Source: Saprospiraceae bacterium (GTDB lineage: Bacteria > Bacteroidota > Bacteroidia > Chitinophagales > Saprospiraceae). Taken from it: DNA of 64,000 nt. Location of the stretch: positions 1 to 64,000 of the forward strand of contig JADKGI010000018.1 in assembly GCA_016722285.1 (NCBI GenBank), written 5' to 3'. The translations under genes were made by a program, and so were the position numbers. Each line of letters begins with the position of its first letter. Position 1 is the stretch's first letter. The notes under the pieces were generated by a model. It did not search any database, was not told the DNA's origin, and was given only the letters and a program-made list of their open reading frames with translations. Shown here piece after piece: positions 40,699-49,645 of this stretch.

Positions 40699-43600
40699 TT
40701 AACATGTGCCTTCATAGTGAGATATCAAAGCCAGATATCCTTTATTATCAGAAAGTAATTTTTTATTTCCAACCAGAATTATTTGCTCTTTGGCTCTCGT
40801 AAGTGCTACATTCAGTTTTCTATCTATCCCTTCTTGCGATAAGGATACGAGAGACTCCAATTGGCTCAATCTGTTTACACAAAAAGAGATGATAATAATA
40901 TCTCTCGCCCCACCCTGATATCTTTCTACGGTGTCAACAGTAATCTTTTCTGAAAGTTCTTTTGGCAGGGATTCCATGCACTTTCTGATAAGGGCAATCT
41001 GTGCTCTGTAGGGTGTGATGATGCCGATTGACTCATGTGTGATATCAATATTATTGAGCATAAAAATATCACAGATATCCTGGATTATATCCACACACTT
41101 CAGCGCTTCATGCAAGTTGGTTTTCCAATTAATTTCACCATTTTCCTGCGTATCAATAAATATTTTCCTATGCTGAAGATATGAGGTGTTTTCAGTAAAA
41201 CTATCAAAAAAATCAGGTTTACTCTGCCTTATTGATCCCGGAATGAGCTCCAATTTATTTTCATAAAAATATTCATTCGGAAAAGCCATTAGCTCTTCAT
41301 GCATTCTGCCTTGTTGGCTTAATATCCCAAAAGCATCATGCCATTCATTTCCAATCACACGGTGATATAATCTCTCAAATAATGAAGTTCGCGTGTTGTA
41401 AAAACCCAGGTCATGCAAATCTTTAAGTTTTATCAAACTGTCGCCAGAATGCTGCACCACAACTGCCGGCAATTGTTTATGGTCTCCTATAAGAATAAAT
41501 CTTTTAAATTTAGAGAGCAGGCCTGCCAGCATGGGTTCCAGTATTTGTGACGCTTCATCAATAATTACTGTATCGAATTCTTTAAGATTAAATAATTCAG
41601 TTTTATTAATAATGCTTGAAACTGTAGAGATATAAATTCTATTTTCAAGGAGCAATTCCAAAATCTCATTACGTGTCTTAGCCCATTTTATTTGTTGATC
41701 CAATAATTGAGATTCATATTTTGAATCCGTACTCAGTCTGCTACCTATCCGAAGAAATTTTTCACCATAACTTTCATCTATGCTCATCACTGCATCGCAA
41801 ATTTCATCAACTGCTCTGTTGGTATAAGCCAGAAGAAGGATATTTTCAAATGTATTTTCATATAAATGCCGAACCAGGCTTTTAAGCATAATGCTGGTTT
41901 TTCCTGTTCCAGGTGGACCCCAGAGTAAAAAATAATCCTGTGCAGCAATCATTTTTTGTAATAATTCTGACTGGTGTTCTGTTACCTCACTATCAAATTT
42001 CAAGCTTCGGTCGATGCAGAGGCTTCGTGGTTTCGTCAATCCCAGATGTAGATTTCGGTATTCCAATGGAGCTCCAGCCCATAAAAACAAACTTCTATAC
42101 ATAGCGTTAAATCCGCTATCCAGGTTATCCTGTTCAAGACACCAGAATTTATACGCCTGAAACAGACTTTGATTATATTGCTTGTTGCGCAGCTTGATTT
42201 CAACTCTATCGGAAGTAAGATTGGTGATGGTACACTTAAAAATCTGATTTCTCAGAACCGGTTTTTGCGCCTTGTTCAGAGATGGATATAAGACCGCTAT
42301 GTCACCTATGCGAAAATTAACCAATTCGAATTCTTCAGAATTTCTGGAGAATGTAATAAAAGCTTCTTCTTCTGAAGAATGGTTAATCTCGATAACCAAT
42401 CCCGCTAGTAGTGAAAATCGTTCTTTTTTCTCATCATCGGATTCTAACCACAATGCAGCATGGCCATTAGATTTGTTAATTCCACTCTCACCAGTCTTAG
42501 CCATCGACTGTTCTCTGGCAATAAAAGAAGTAAAATGATCAAAAAACCCTTTACTTACCAGATCTAATGTGCTATATATATTATAGAAATTTTCTATATC
42601 TAACCTGTTAAATCCTTTTAATTTAGGGAAATTTTCAGGCTTGATGTATTTTAAAATTGTGTCATCTTCATCGGTATGCAGGAGCTTTTGCTCAATGGCC
42701 AGCAAATCATTCCGTAGTTTCATCGCTTCAAATTGCTTTGCCTTCACAGGGGGTGCAAAACGCAATGGTTTATCACTTTCCCGCGAATAAAGGATGTAAT
42801 TGAATGATTTTGTTCTTTTCTGAAATACCGAACGAATCATCAGATCATACAGCAATGTCTGAATATAGTGGCTGGCATTAATGCCATAAATATTAGGCTT
42901 GAATGTTTTACCACTTTTAAGCTCTATAATATCATAAACTGAGGTATCTTTCTTCTGATGTAATAAGTCAAGACGACCCTGGATGCCAAAGTCCCTCGAA
43001 TAAAATGAAGGTTCGAGAAAAATGTTTTTCCGGCTTATATCAAATTTCAAAAATTCCTGTTTAACGGCAAATTTTAAATTTCGATAGTGATCTTTTAATT
43101 TGGCTATGACATCTTTTACTTCACTATCATCCATCATAGCAAATGCCAGAGGATTAAATCTGAATAAAGCCGGCAACATAGCTTTTAAATCTTTGTCAGG
43201 ATCTGATATCAACTCGTCAAGCAAAAAATTCACCAGATTACCAACAAGGAGTGCTGTAGTGGCTTCAGTAGGTTTAAATTTTGAAATCAAATACAAAAAA
43301 GGTTCAGATCCAAATTCCTTAAAGCATTCTGAAATAGCTGTTACATCTATTAGGTGGTCAGGAGATATCACAAAAGCAACCGGAACATATACACCTTCAT
43401 CAGTAATCTCTACATCCAAAAGATTAAGATGCACAGGAAGTGAAAAGGTCTTTACCAGGGAATCAACGTTCTGATTAAATAATTCATTTTTATCATGGAC
43501 ATCATACTTGGCTTTTTTTTCAAAATCCGGATCATCTTCATCATAAAACAATAAAATCTTATTTTCTGTATCAATCTCAAATAACACAGCCTCTACCACA

Positions 43601-44026
43601 GATTTAAAACCAACTATTTTCTGTTTTTCCCTGGCAAATCTAAGTCCCACTTCAACTGGTAAGCTCAATAATTGCTTTATAAAGGAAATCCGCCAAATCT
43701 CATTGAGTAATTTGCAGCACACATATATGCCCAACTCTCTGTAAATCTGCTCGGTATCTTGTTTTATCAATCCTTGTTCGTGCCCCTTTCGAAAAACATG
43801 GCAATAATGGATTGTGGACGGCTTGAGATTATATTTTGAACCAACAAATGCAAGCCTGGAAAAAAGTGTAGTAAAATTCAGCCTTTCTTCTGATGTAGAT
43901 TCTTCCAAAAATCAGGCTAAAAAGTTCAAACAGTGTCTTATTCTTTTGGAAATCATTCCACACTTTGTTTGACCTGACTTTCTCGAGGCGGTTTACAAGT
44001 ATTTCTATATTTTCGGCTTTAGCCAT
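40699..44026 (-). CDS. Dna2-like nuclease-helicase (one frameshift)
   Basis: About 1,108 residues after removing one base at the A run 43907-43911 (plus strand), which joins 'ELFSLI' to 'LEESTSEERLNF'. An N-terminal PD-(D/E)XK nuclease domain (about residues 200-420) has 'GRLDLLH' and 'DIIELKSGKTF', the G-x-x-D and E-x-K motifs of RecB/Cas4-type nucleases. The C-terminal half is an SF1 helicase: Walker A 'LLWGPPGTGKTS', motif II 'VIIDEASQ', 'GDHKQLPAV', 'GIITPYRAQ', 'VERYQGGARDIII', 'NVALTRAKEQIILVG'. No Cys-rich cluster follows the nuclease motifs, unlike iron-sulfur Dna2/Cas4. Likely role: DNA end resection or repair. It stands apart from any phage or CRISPR genes. Confidence 0.83.
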
Positions 44027-44484
44027 TAACGAAGTTTATTTTAAATTGGTAAAGGTAAAATTTCCTGCTTGAAAAAATCTGTATGCTCACTCCATTGACT
44101 AATATAAAATTTTCAAGTAAAGACATTCATGAAGTGCCAGATATTAAAATTATTTGATTTTGCAAAGATGACCAAATGCTAATCACTGATTCGTTAAATA
44201 AACGATTATATACATTTGTAAACGTATTTATATGATTACAAACTATAAATATATATATTAATCCACGACCCTAATGAAGGTCATATGTTTACAATAATCC
44301 ATTAAAAATTAAAGACTATATCCAATCATATTTAATTTGAACCGGAAAAATGAATAAGATCTATTATAATATAAGTTCGCTATCCAAGAGTGAAATAAGA
44401 ATGAATAACAAATGATTATACTTCCTAATCTGTCTGTTTGAAAGAGGCACACAGCAAATAGAAAAACTGACTTTTATGCTGTAT
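44027..44484. other. Intergenic region between the helicase and fhs
   Basis: 458 AT-rich bases. A minus-strand CATCTTTGC (near 44164) resembles the -7 box and may serve the helicase. No gene, RNA structure or repeat recognised. Confidence 0.35.
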
Positions 44485-46158
44485 TCAAAATAAACCAACT
44501 ATCTTCCCGTCGTCATTGATGTCAATATACTCTGCACTTGGTACCGAAGGCAACCCTGGCATTCGCATAACATCACCTAGCAAGGGTATCACAAATCCTG
44601 CTCCGGCTGCATATTCAAATTCACGGACTGTCACTTTAAATCCGGTAGGTCTTCCGATCTTTTTCTCGTCATCTGAGAAGCTTAATGGTGTTTTAACCAT
44701 GCAGACAGGAAATGCATTAAATCCAAGTTTATTTATCAACGCAAGCTGAGATTTAGCTTTTGCCGTATATTCCACGTCATCTGCTCCATAAATTTGCTGT
44801 GCAATAGTCATAATTTTATACTCAATACTGTCATCCGGGTTATACAAGGGTTTGAAATGATTTTCATCCTTTTCTATAGATTCGACGACGGCTTGCGCCA
44901 ATTCAGCAGATCCTCTACCTCCATCTGAAAATGCCGTGCTTACAACAGCTTTTACACCCATAGTTGAGCACAGTTCCTTTACTTTTTCAAGTTCGGAGGG
45001 AGTGTCGGCAGGAAATGCATTGATCACAATGACCGGATTAATACCAAATTTCTTGATATTTTCAATATGCTTTTCTAAATTTGAAAACCCGTCCACGACG
45101 GCTTGAATATCTTCGGAGAGAAGGTTGTCTTTTGAGACGCCTCCATGATGCTTAAGTGCTCTGACAGTCGCAACGACAACTACTGCATCGGGCTTCAATC
45201 CGGCAGAAACACATTTGATATGAAGAAATTTTTCCGCTCCCAGATCGGCCCCAAAGCCTGCTTCTGTAACTGCATAGTCTGCTAAAGACAGGCCTGTCCT
45301 GGTGGCAATAACCGTATTAGTGCCCTGAGCAATACTGGCAAAAGGACCACCATGCAGAATGGCCGGATTTCCTTCCAGTGTCTGAACCAGATTAGGCTTG
45401 ATGGCATCTTTTAGAAGCACTGTCATGGCACCAACAGCCTTAATATCTCTCGCAAAAATCGGCTTTCCATCAAAAGTTTGACCGATATAAATGTTTCCGA
45501 TGCGTTTTTTAAGATCCTCTAGGTCTGATGACAAACAAAGTATGGCCATAATTTCTGAAGCAGGAGTTATATTGAATCCATCCTCACGCATGATCCCATT
45601 GGCTTTACCGCCAATACCAATAATAATTTGTCGTAATGATCTGTCATTCATATCCATGACCCTCTTCCAAAGGACAGACCGAGGGTCTATGTTCAGGCTG
45701 TGATGTTTGTTTTGTATGTTATTGTCTATCAAAGCCGAAAGAAGGTTATTTGCTTTTTCAATAGCCGAAAAATCCCCTGTAAAGTGTAAATTAATGTCTT
45801 CCATAGGGATCACCTGAGCATACCCACCTCCTGCTGCCCCGCCTTTTACTCCAAACACCGGACCCAACGAAGGCTCTCTCAGGACAGCCACCGCCTTTTT
45901 TCCAATATTGGCTAACCCATCTACGAGTCCAATAGTCATGGTCGTCTTTCCTTCTCCATATCGGGTGGGTGACATTGCTGTAACTAAAATTAGTTTTCCA
46001 TCTGGGTCCCTTTTTTGCAAGGTAAGCGGGAGTTTAGCCTTGTATCTTCCGTAGTATTCAAGGTCATCTTCCTCAATATTGAGTTTTGCAGCTATCTCTC
46101 TTATATGACAAATATGCGCTGACTGTGCGATATCGATATCGCTTGGAATCTGTGGCAT
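44485..46158 (-). CDS. fhs: Formate--tetrahydrofolate ligase
   Basis: 557 residues, usual size. The PROSITE-type motifs 'GVKGGAAGGGY' and 'VATVRALKHHGG' are intact. The P-loop reads 'SPTRYGEGKTT', differing from the common TPAGEGKTT by R-Y in place of P-A. The enzyme makes 10-formyl-THF from formate, ATP and THF, feeding one-carbon metabolism. It is transcribed alone, with fhs and the SMR gene 216 bases apart on the same strand. Confidence 0.93.
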   Translation of the reverse strand: MPQIPSDIDIAQSAHICHIREIAAKLNIEEDDLEYYGRYKAKLPLTLQKRDPDGKLILVTAMSPTRYGEGKTTMTIGLVDGLANIGKKAVAVLREPSLGPVFGVKGGAAGGGYAQVIPMEDINLHFTGDFSAIEKANNLLSALIDNNIQNKHHSLNIDPRSVLWKRVMDMNDRSLRQIIIGIGGKANGIMREDGFNITPASEIMAILCLSSDLEDLKKRIGNIYIGQTFDGKPIFARDIKAVGAMTVLLKDAIKPNLVQTLEGNPAILHGGPFASIAQGTNTVIATRTGLSLADYAVTEAGFGADLGAEKFLHIKCVSAGLKPDAVVVVATVRALKHHGGVSKDNLLSEDIQAVVDGFSNLEKHIENIKKFGINPVIVINAFPADTPSELEKVKELCSTMGVKAVVSTAFSDGGRGSAELAQAVVESIEKDENHFKPLYNPDDSIEYKIMTIAQQIYGADDVEYTAKAKSQLALINKLGFNAFPVCMVKTPLSFSDDEKKIGRPTGFKVTVREFEYAAGAGFVIPLLGDVMRMPGLPSVPSAEYIDINDDGKIVGLF

Positions 46159-46344
46159 AGACTTTAACGATTAGGTTGTGCAAATATCAAAATAATTATA
46201 CATAATATCCATGAAACCAAAATAAATATAAACTCCATACCTATGTTGAGAATCATTTCAACTATTGACAACAGTATCAGACTTTAAATGACAATGCAGC
46301 CAATAATTTTACCATAACTAATACTATCTATATATAATAAAATT

Positions 46345-46374
46345 AGAGTATGTTTAAACAGCCAAAATCAATGA
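46345..46374. repeat. Dispersed repeat, terminal fragment
   Basis: AGAGTATGTTTAAA (46345-46358), an exact match to the end of the full copy at 27353, followed by AAAATCAATG, also a match. It lies just beyond the 3' end of the SMR gene. Confidence 0.5.
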
Positions 46375-46710
46375 TTACCGTCCTTTATGCAAAATATTTA
46401 ATCCTAATATGCCCACCAGAATGCAGCCGAGAAATAAAAAATCAAGCAGAGACGATTTTTCTTTAAAATACATGATTCCAAAAACAAACACCAGCAATGT
46501 ACTTGCTCCGGCCCATATCGCATTGGTGTATCCCATAGGAAGATATTTCAATGCCATTGTCAAAAGGAAAAAAGTGAGAGCATAACTAACGGCTCCTCCG
46601 ATAAAACAATGTTTATGTATTGTCCCTTCGGCCTTTTTCATTAAGATTATTGCTAAAGTTTCAAATAATATGGTGAGTATGAGATAAATATTTCCTTTCA
46701 CACTGTGCAT
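46375..46710 (-). CDS. Small multidrug resistance (SMR) family transporter
   Basis: 111 residues with four hydrophobic helices, standard for SMR. Helix 1 has Glu in 'ILFETLAIILMKKAEG', matching EmrE Glu14; helix 3 has 'YTNAIWAGAST', the conserved Trp region. These transporters exchange protons for cations or guanidinium. Which subtype (EmrE-type or Gdx-type) cannot be told safely. It lies 15 bases downstream of the beta-glucosidase remnant on the same strand, probably co-transcribed with it. Confidence 0.82.
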   Translation of the reverse strand: MHSVKGNIYLILTILFETLAIILMKKAEGTIHKHCFIGGAVSYALTFFLLTMALKYLPMGYTNAIWAGASTLLVFVFGIMYFKEKSSLLDFLFLGCILVGILGLNILHKGR

Positions 46711-46725
46711 TTATATGTTTTGAAG

Positions 46726-47393
46726 TTATATCAGCGCCTTAATAGCATCAATAGAAAATTCAGCTTTTATTCCGTCAACTGATGATCCACCTGCCATTAT
46801 TTCAAAGCCTCTAGACTCTGCTACAAAGTCACCTTTGTTTTTATAAAAACTGAGTTCATTTTTTGTCAATTCAATTGTAACATCGACCGTTTTACCGACT
46901 TGAATCATAAGTTTTTTAAATCCTTTGAGTTCTTTTACCGGACGGGTTTCTGAAGCAATTTTATCAATGAGAAAAAGTTGGGCTACTTCTTCGCCATCTG
47001 TTTTTCCTGTATTTTTTACACTAACGGTAACAAAAACTTTTTGTGCACCATTCTTTTCTACATCAAATCCAAAAATTAATGGAATGTCAAGCCTTGACTC
47101 CTCAACTGCTATCTTCTGAATTTTTCTGACATTCTCTACACCTTTGATATTCAGCATGGATCCAACTAACCCACCCCTTAAATGATCGTACTTTTTTCTG
47201 GCATTTTCATCTGACGATTCAGGGTTTATAACATACAAAAAGCCATTATCCTGATTCATCTGTCCAATTTTTCTTCGAGCGTCATCCTCTTTATTAATGC
47301 TTTAGCTTTTTGCTCATTGAAAAGGGATTTTTGGGAATATGTTGTGACTGCAGACATTAAAATCAAAGTACTTAAAATGAAATTTATTTTCAT
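46726..47393 (-). pseudogene. GH3 beta-glucosidase (BglX-type) with large internal deletion and a frameshift
   Basis: Reading from ATG 47393: signal peptide ('ILSTLILMSAVTTYSQ'), then the BglX N-terminus 'KRMTLEEKIGQMNQDNGF', 'GVENVRKIQKIAVEESRLDIPLIFGFDV'. At about 47056 it jumps straight to the C-terminal fibronectin-like domain ('VSVKNTGKTDGEEVAQLF', 'RPVKELKGFKKL', 'FEIMAGGSSVDG'). About 500 residues holding the catalytic Asp nucleophile and the second domain are missing. Total is about 222 residues versus ~750 usual. A homopolymer indel (T run 47271-47275, plus strand) also breaks the frame near codon 40. Not an active glycosidase as it stands. Deletion or misassembly are both possible. 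Confidence 0.8.
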
Positions 47394-47742
47394 AAAACAA
47401 AAATTAAAAATAATTTAAAGCTCAAATATAATGCTTCCAATTGATTAGTTGCAACGATAATTTATACCCATTTTTAAAAAATTTAAACTTAGTACGGGAT
47501 GTGTTGATTATTACATTTACATGCTAAACATTATAAAAACTCCGTACATTTATTCCTGATAAAATATTTTATTTCAGTTGTTTCATCGTTTTCGATATGA
47601 AGATATGCCCTGTGGACCGCTAATGTGTATTTGAAAAATAAAAATATAAATCACATTCATGTCCACCTTATGACCATATACCTAACCGTAGATATGTTAA
47701 TTCAAAAAGTTGACTTACTTTTGTTATATATTTTTGTGTAAT
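47394..47742. other. Intergenic region with divergent promoters
   Basis: 349 AT-rich bases between the divergent beta-glucosidase remnant and the TMTC-like gene, including the candidate promoter 47710-47736. No other gene, RNA or repeat recognised. Confidence 0.45.
47710..47736 (+). promoter_or_regulatory. Candidate promoter giving a leaderless mRNA
   Basis: TTG (47710-47712) and TATTTTTG (47729-47736), a -33/-7 pair with an exact TAnnTTTG. The ATG at 47743 lies 6 bases after the -7 box, where Bacteroidota transcription normally starts, so the transcript may have no leader. Confidence 0.45.
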
Positions 47743-49641
47743 ATGAAGAGCAGGAAAAAAAACAAATCAGTAAATATTAATATTCCAACAGTAACCCAAA
47801 ATACTAAATGGGACCTAAAATTTATTTTGCCAATTATAACTCTGTCGATTATTACATTTGTTAGTTTTCAAGGAGCTTTAGATAATAAATTTGTCAATTG
47901 GGATGATCAGGTATATGTCGAAGAGCAACCACTTGTTCTAAACAGAGATTATTCCCAACTCCTAAAGTCGCCAGTTTCACTAAATTATCACCCCATCACT
48001 ATGATTTCTTTGGCCCTCCAGGTCCCAAAAGATGTTAAAAAACTATCACCTGCCCCATTTATTAAATTAAATGTCTGGATTCACATTTTTAATGGCGTAT
48101 TAGTATTTTTACTAATCTGGATGATACAGGAAAAAAAATGGCTTGTTGCACTACTGACTTCCTTGATATTTGCCCTACATCCTGCCCACACAGAATCTGT
48201 GGTGTGGATATCTGAAAGAAAGGATGTACTTTATACTTTCTTTTTATTGCTCTCCTGTATCACGTATTGGCAATACTTAAAAACAAATAAAAATCGTTGG
48301 ATTTGGATTGCAGGCGTATTATTTATACTAAGCATTTTGTCAAAAGCGATGGCAGTAATCATCCCACTTATCTGGATATTGCTCGACTATTGGAAAGGAA
48401 GTAAAGTCTCTGATATTAATATATGGGTTAAAAAGATTCCATTTTTTGCCATTTCCATCTTCTTTGGGTTATTGGCTGTCAGTGTTCAGAGTGGCGGTGA
48501 TTTTGGTGGTATATTGACTTTATATGGGGAAAAAGCAAAAGCCGTTGCTGATGCCAATATATTTACTGTCTGGCAGAGATTTCAATTTGCCACTTATGGT
48601 TTTGTCAATTATATACTTATGTTCTTCAATCCAAATAAGATATGTGCATTTTATCCCTATCCTCCGGGGGATAAGTTGCCGGGAGTATCCGGAATCATGT
48701 ATCCTCTCTCATTTATAACCATATTAGTAGGTACCGTTTTGTCAATGTCGAAGACAAAAATTGTTGCTTTCGGAATAGGGTTTTATTTTGTGACTATAGT
48801 ATTGGTGCTCCAGTTTATGTCTGTGGGATTGGCCATTATGGCGGATAGGTACACATATGTCCCTTACATCGGTCTTGCATTTATATTTATTTATATTGCT
48901 GAAAAATGGGTTGCAACTCTTTCTCAGCCATATAAGTATGGTATGTTATCTGTTGGGATTGTTTTCATAATTTTTCTTGCTATAAAGACAAAATCTCAGG
49001 TAGATGTATGGCAGGATAGCGAATCACTTTGGACACAAACATTAAAATATTATCCAAACGAGGATCTGGCTCTAGCAAACAGAGGAAATTACAGAGGAAA
49101 AACCGGAAATATAACCGGGGCTTTACAAGACTTCCAACTTGCTATTTCAGACGGGTGTAAGCGGTCAGATATATATGAAGGCCTCGGAAATAGTTATGGA
49201 ACATTAAGTGACCAGCAACCAGAGAAAAAACAGGAGTTGGTCAACAAAGCCATTGAAATGTATCAAAAAGCCCTCGAATTAGATCCAAATAAAGGCAACA
49301 TTCATTATAATCTGGGTGTGGCCCAATTGCAGTCCAATCCTTCGGCTTCTGTTGCAGCTTTTAGCGCAGCCCTGAAATTGATGCCATATAAAGAAAATGA
49401 AATCCTCCCCGTTTTGGGACTTAGTCAGCTTAATTCCGGCTCATATTCTGATGCAGTCAGCACCTTGACTAAAGGAATAAATGCAGGTATCAAAACGGAT
49501 GCTATATTCTATCACAGAGGCCTTGCTTTTTTGGGCATGAGTGATAAAAATAAAGCCGAATCAGATTTTAGACAGGCGCTCTTATTAAATCCCGCAAACA
49601 CAGATGTTCAGACAAGGCTGCAGGCCATTGATAACAAATAA
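47743..49641 (+). CDS. TMTC-like multi-pass membrane protein with TPR repeats
   Basis: 632 residues from ATG 47743; an upstream TTG (47710) belongs to the promoter. Ten or so hydrophobic helices up to residue ~420 are typical of a GT-C glycosyltransferase fold. The pattern 'FVNWDDQVYV', 'YHPITMISLAL', 'FALHPAHTESVVWISERKDVLYT' (in part) is that of bacterial relatives of eukaryotic O-mannosyltransferase TMTC proteins. The C-terminal third contains TPR repeats ('AIEMYQKALELDPNKGNIHYNLGVAQL' in part). Substrate and donor are unknown; protein O-glycosylation is possible. Convergent with PEP carboxylase, the stops 5 bases apart. Confidence 0.78.
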   Translation: MKSRKKNKSVNINIPTVTQNTKWDLKFILPIITLSIITFVSFQGALDNKFVNWDDQVYVEEQPLVLNRDYSQLLKSPVSLNYHPITMISLALQVPKDVKKLSPAPFIKLNVWIHIFNGVLVFLLIWMIQEKKWLVALLTSLIFALHPAHTESVVWISERKDVLYTFFLLLSCITYWQYLKTNKNRWIWIAGVLFILSILSKAMAVIIPLIWILLDYWKGSKVSDINIWVKKIPFFAISIFFGLLAVSVQSGGDFGGILTLYGEKAKAVADANIFTVWQRFQFATYGFVNYILMFFNPNKICAFYPYPPGDKLPGVSGIMYPLSFITILVGTVLSMSKTKIVAFGIGFYFVTIVLVLQFMSVGLAIMADRYTYVPYIGLAFIFIYIAEKWVATLSQPYKYGMLSVGIVFIIFLAIKTKSQVDVWQDSESLWTQTLKYYPNEDLALANRGNYRGKTGNITGALQDFQLAISDGCKRSDIYEGLGNSYGTLSDQQPEKKQELVNKAIEMYQKALELDPNKGNIHYNLGVAQLQSNPSASVAAFSAALKLMPYKENEILPVLGLSQLNSGSYSDAVSTLTKGINAGIKTDAIFYHRGLAFLGMSDKNKAESDFRQALLLNPANTDVQTRLQAIDNK

Positions 49642-49645
49642 TCCA

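Noticed and set aside
40699..44026. Cas4/CRISPR-associated nuclease
   Set aside because: Nuclease motifs are fused to an SF1 helicase; no CRISPR repeats or other cas genes are present.
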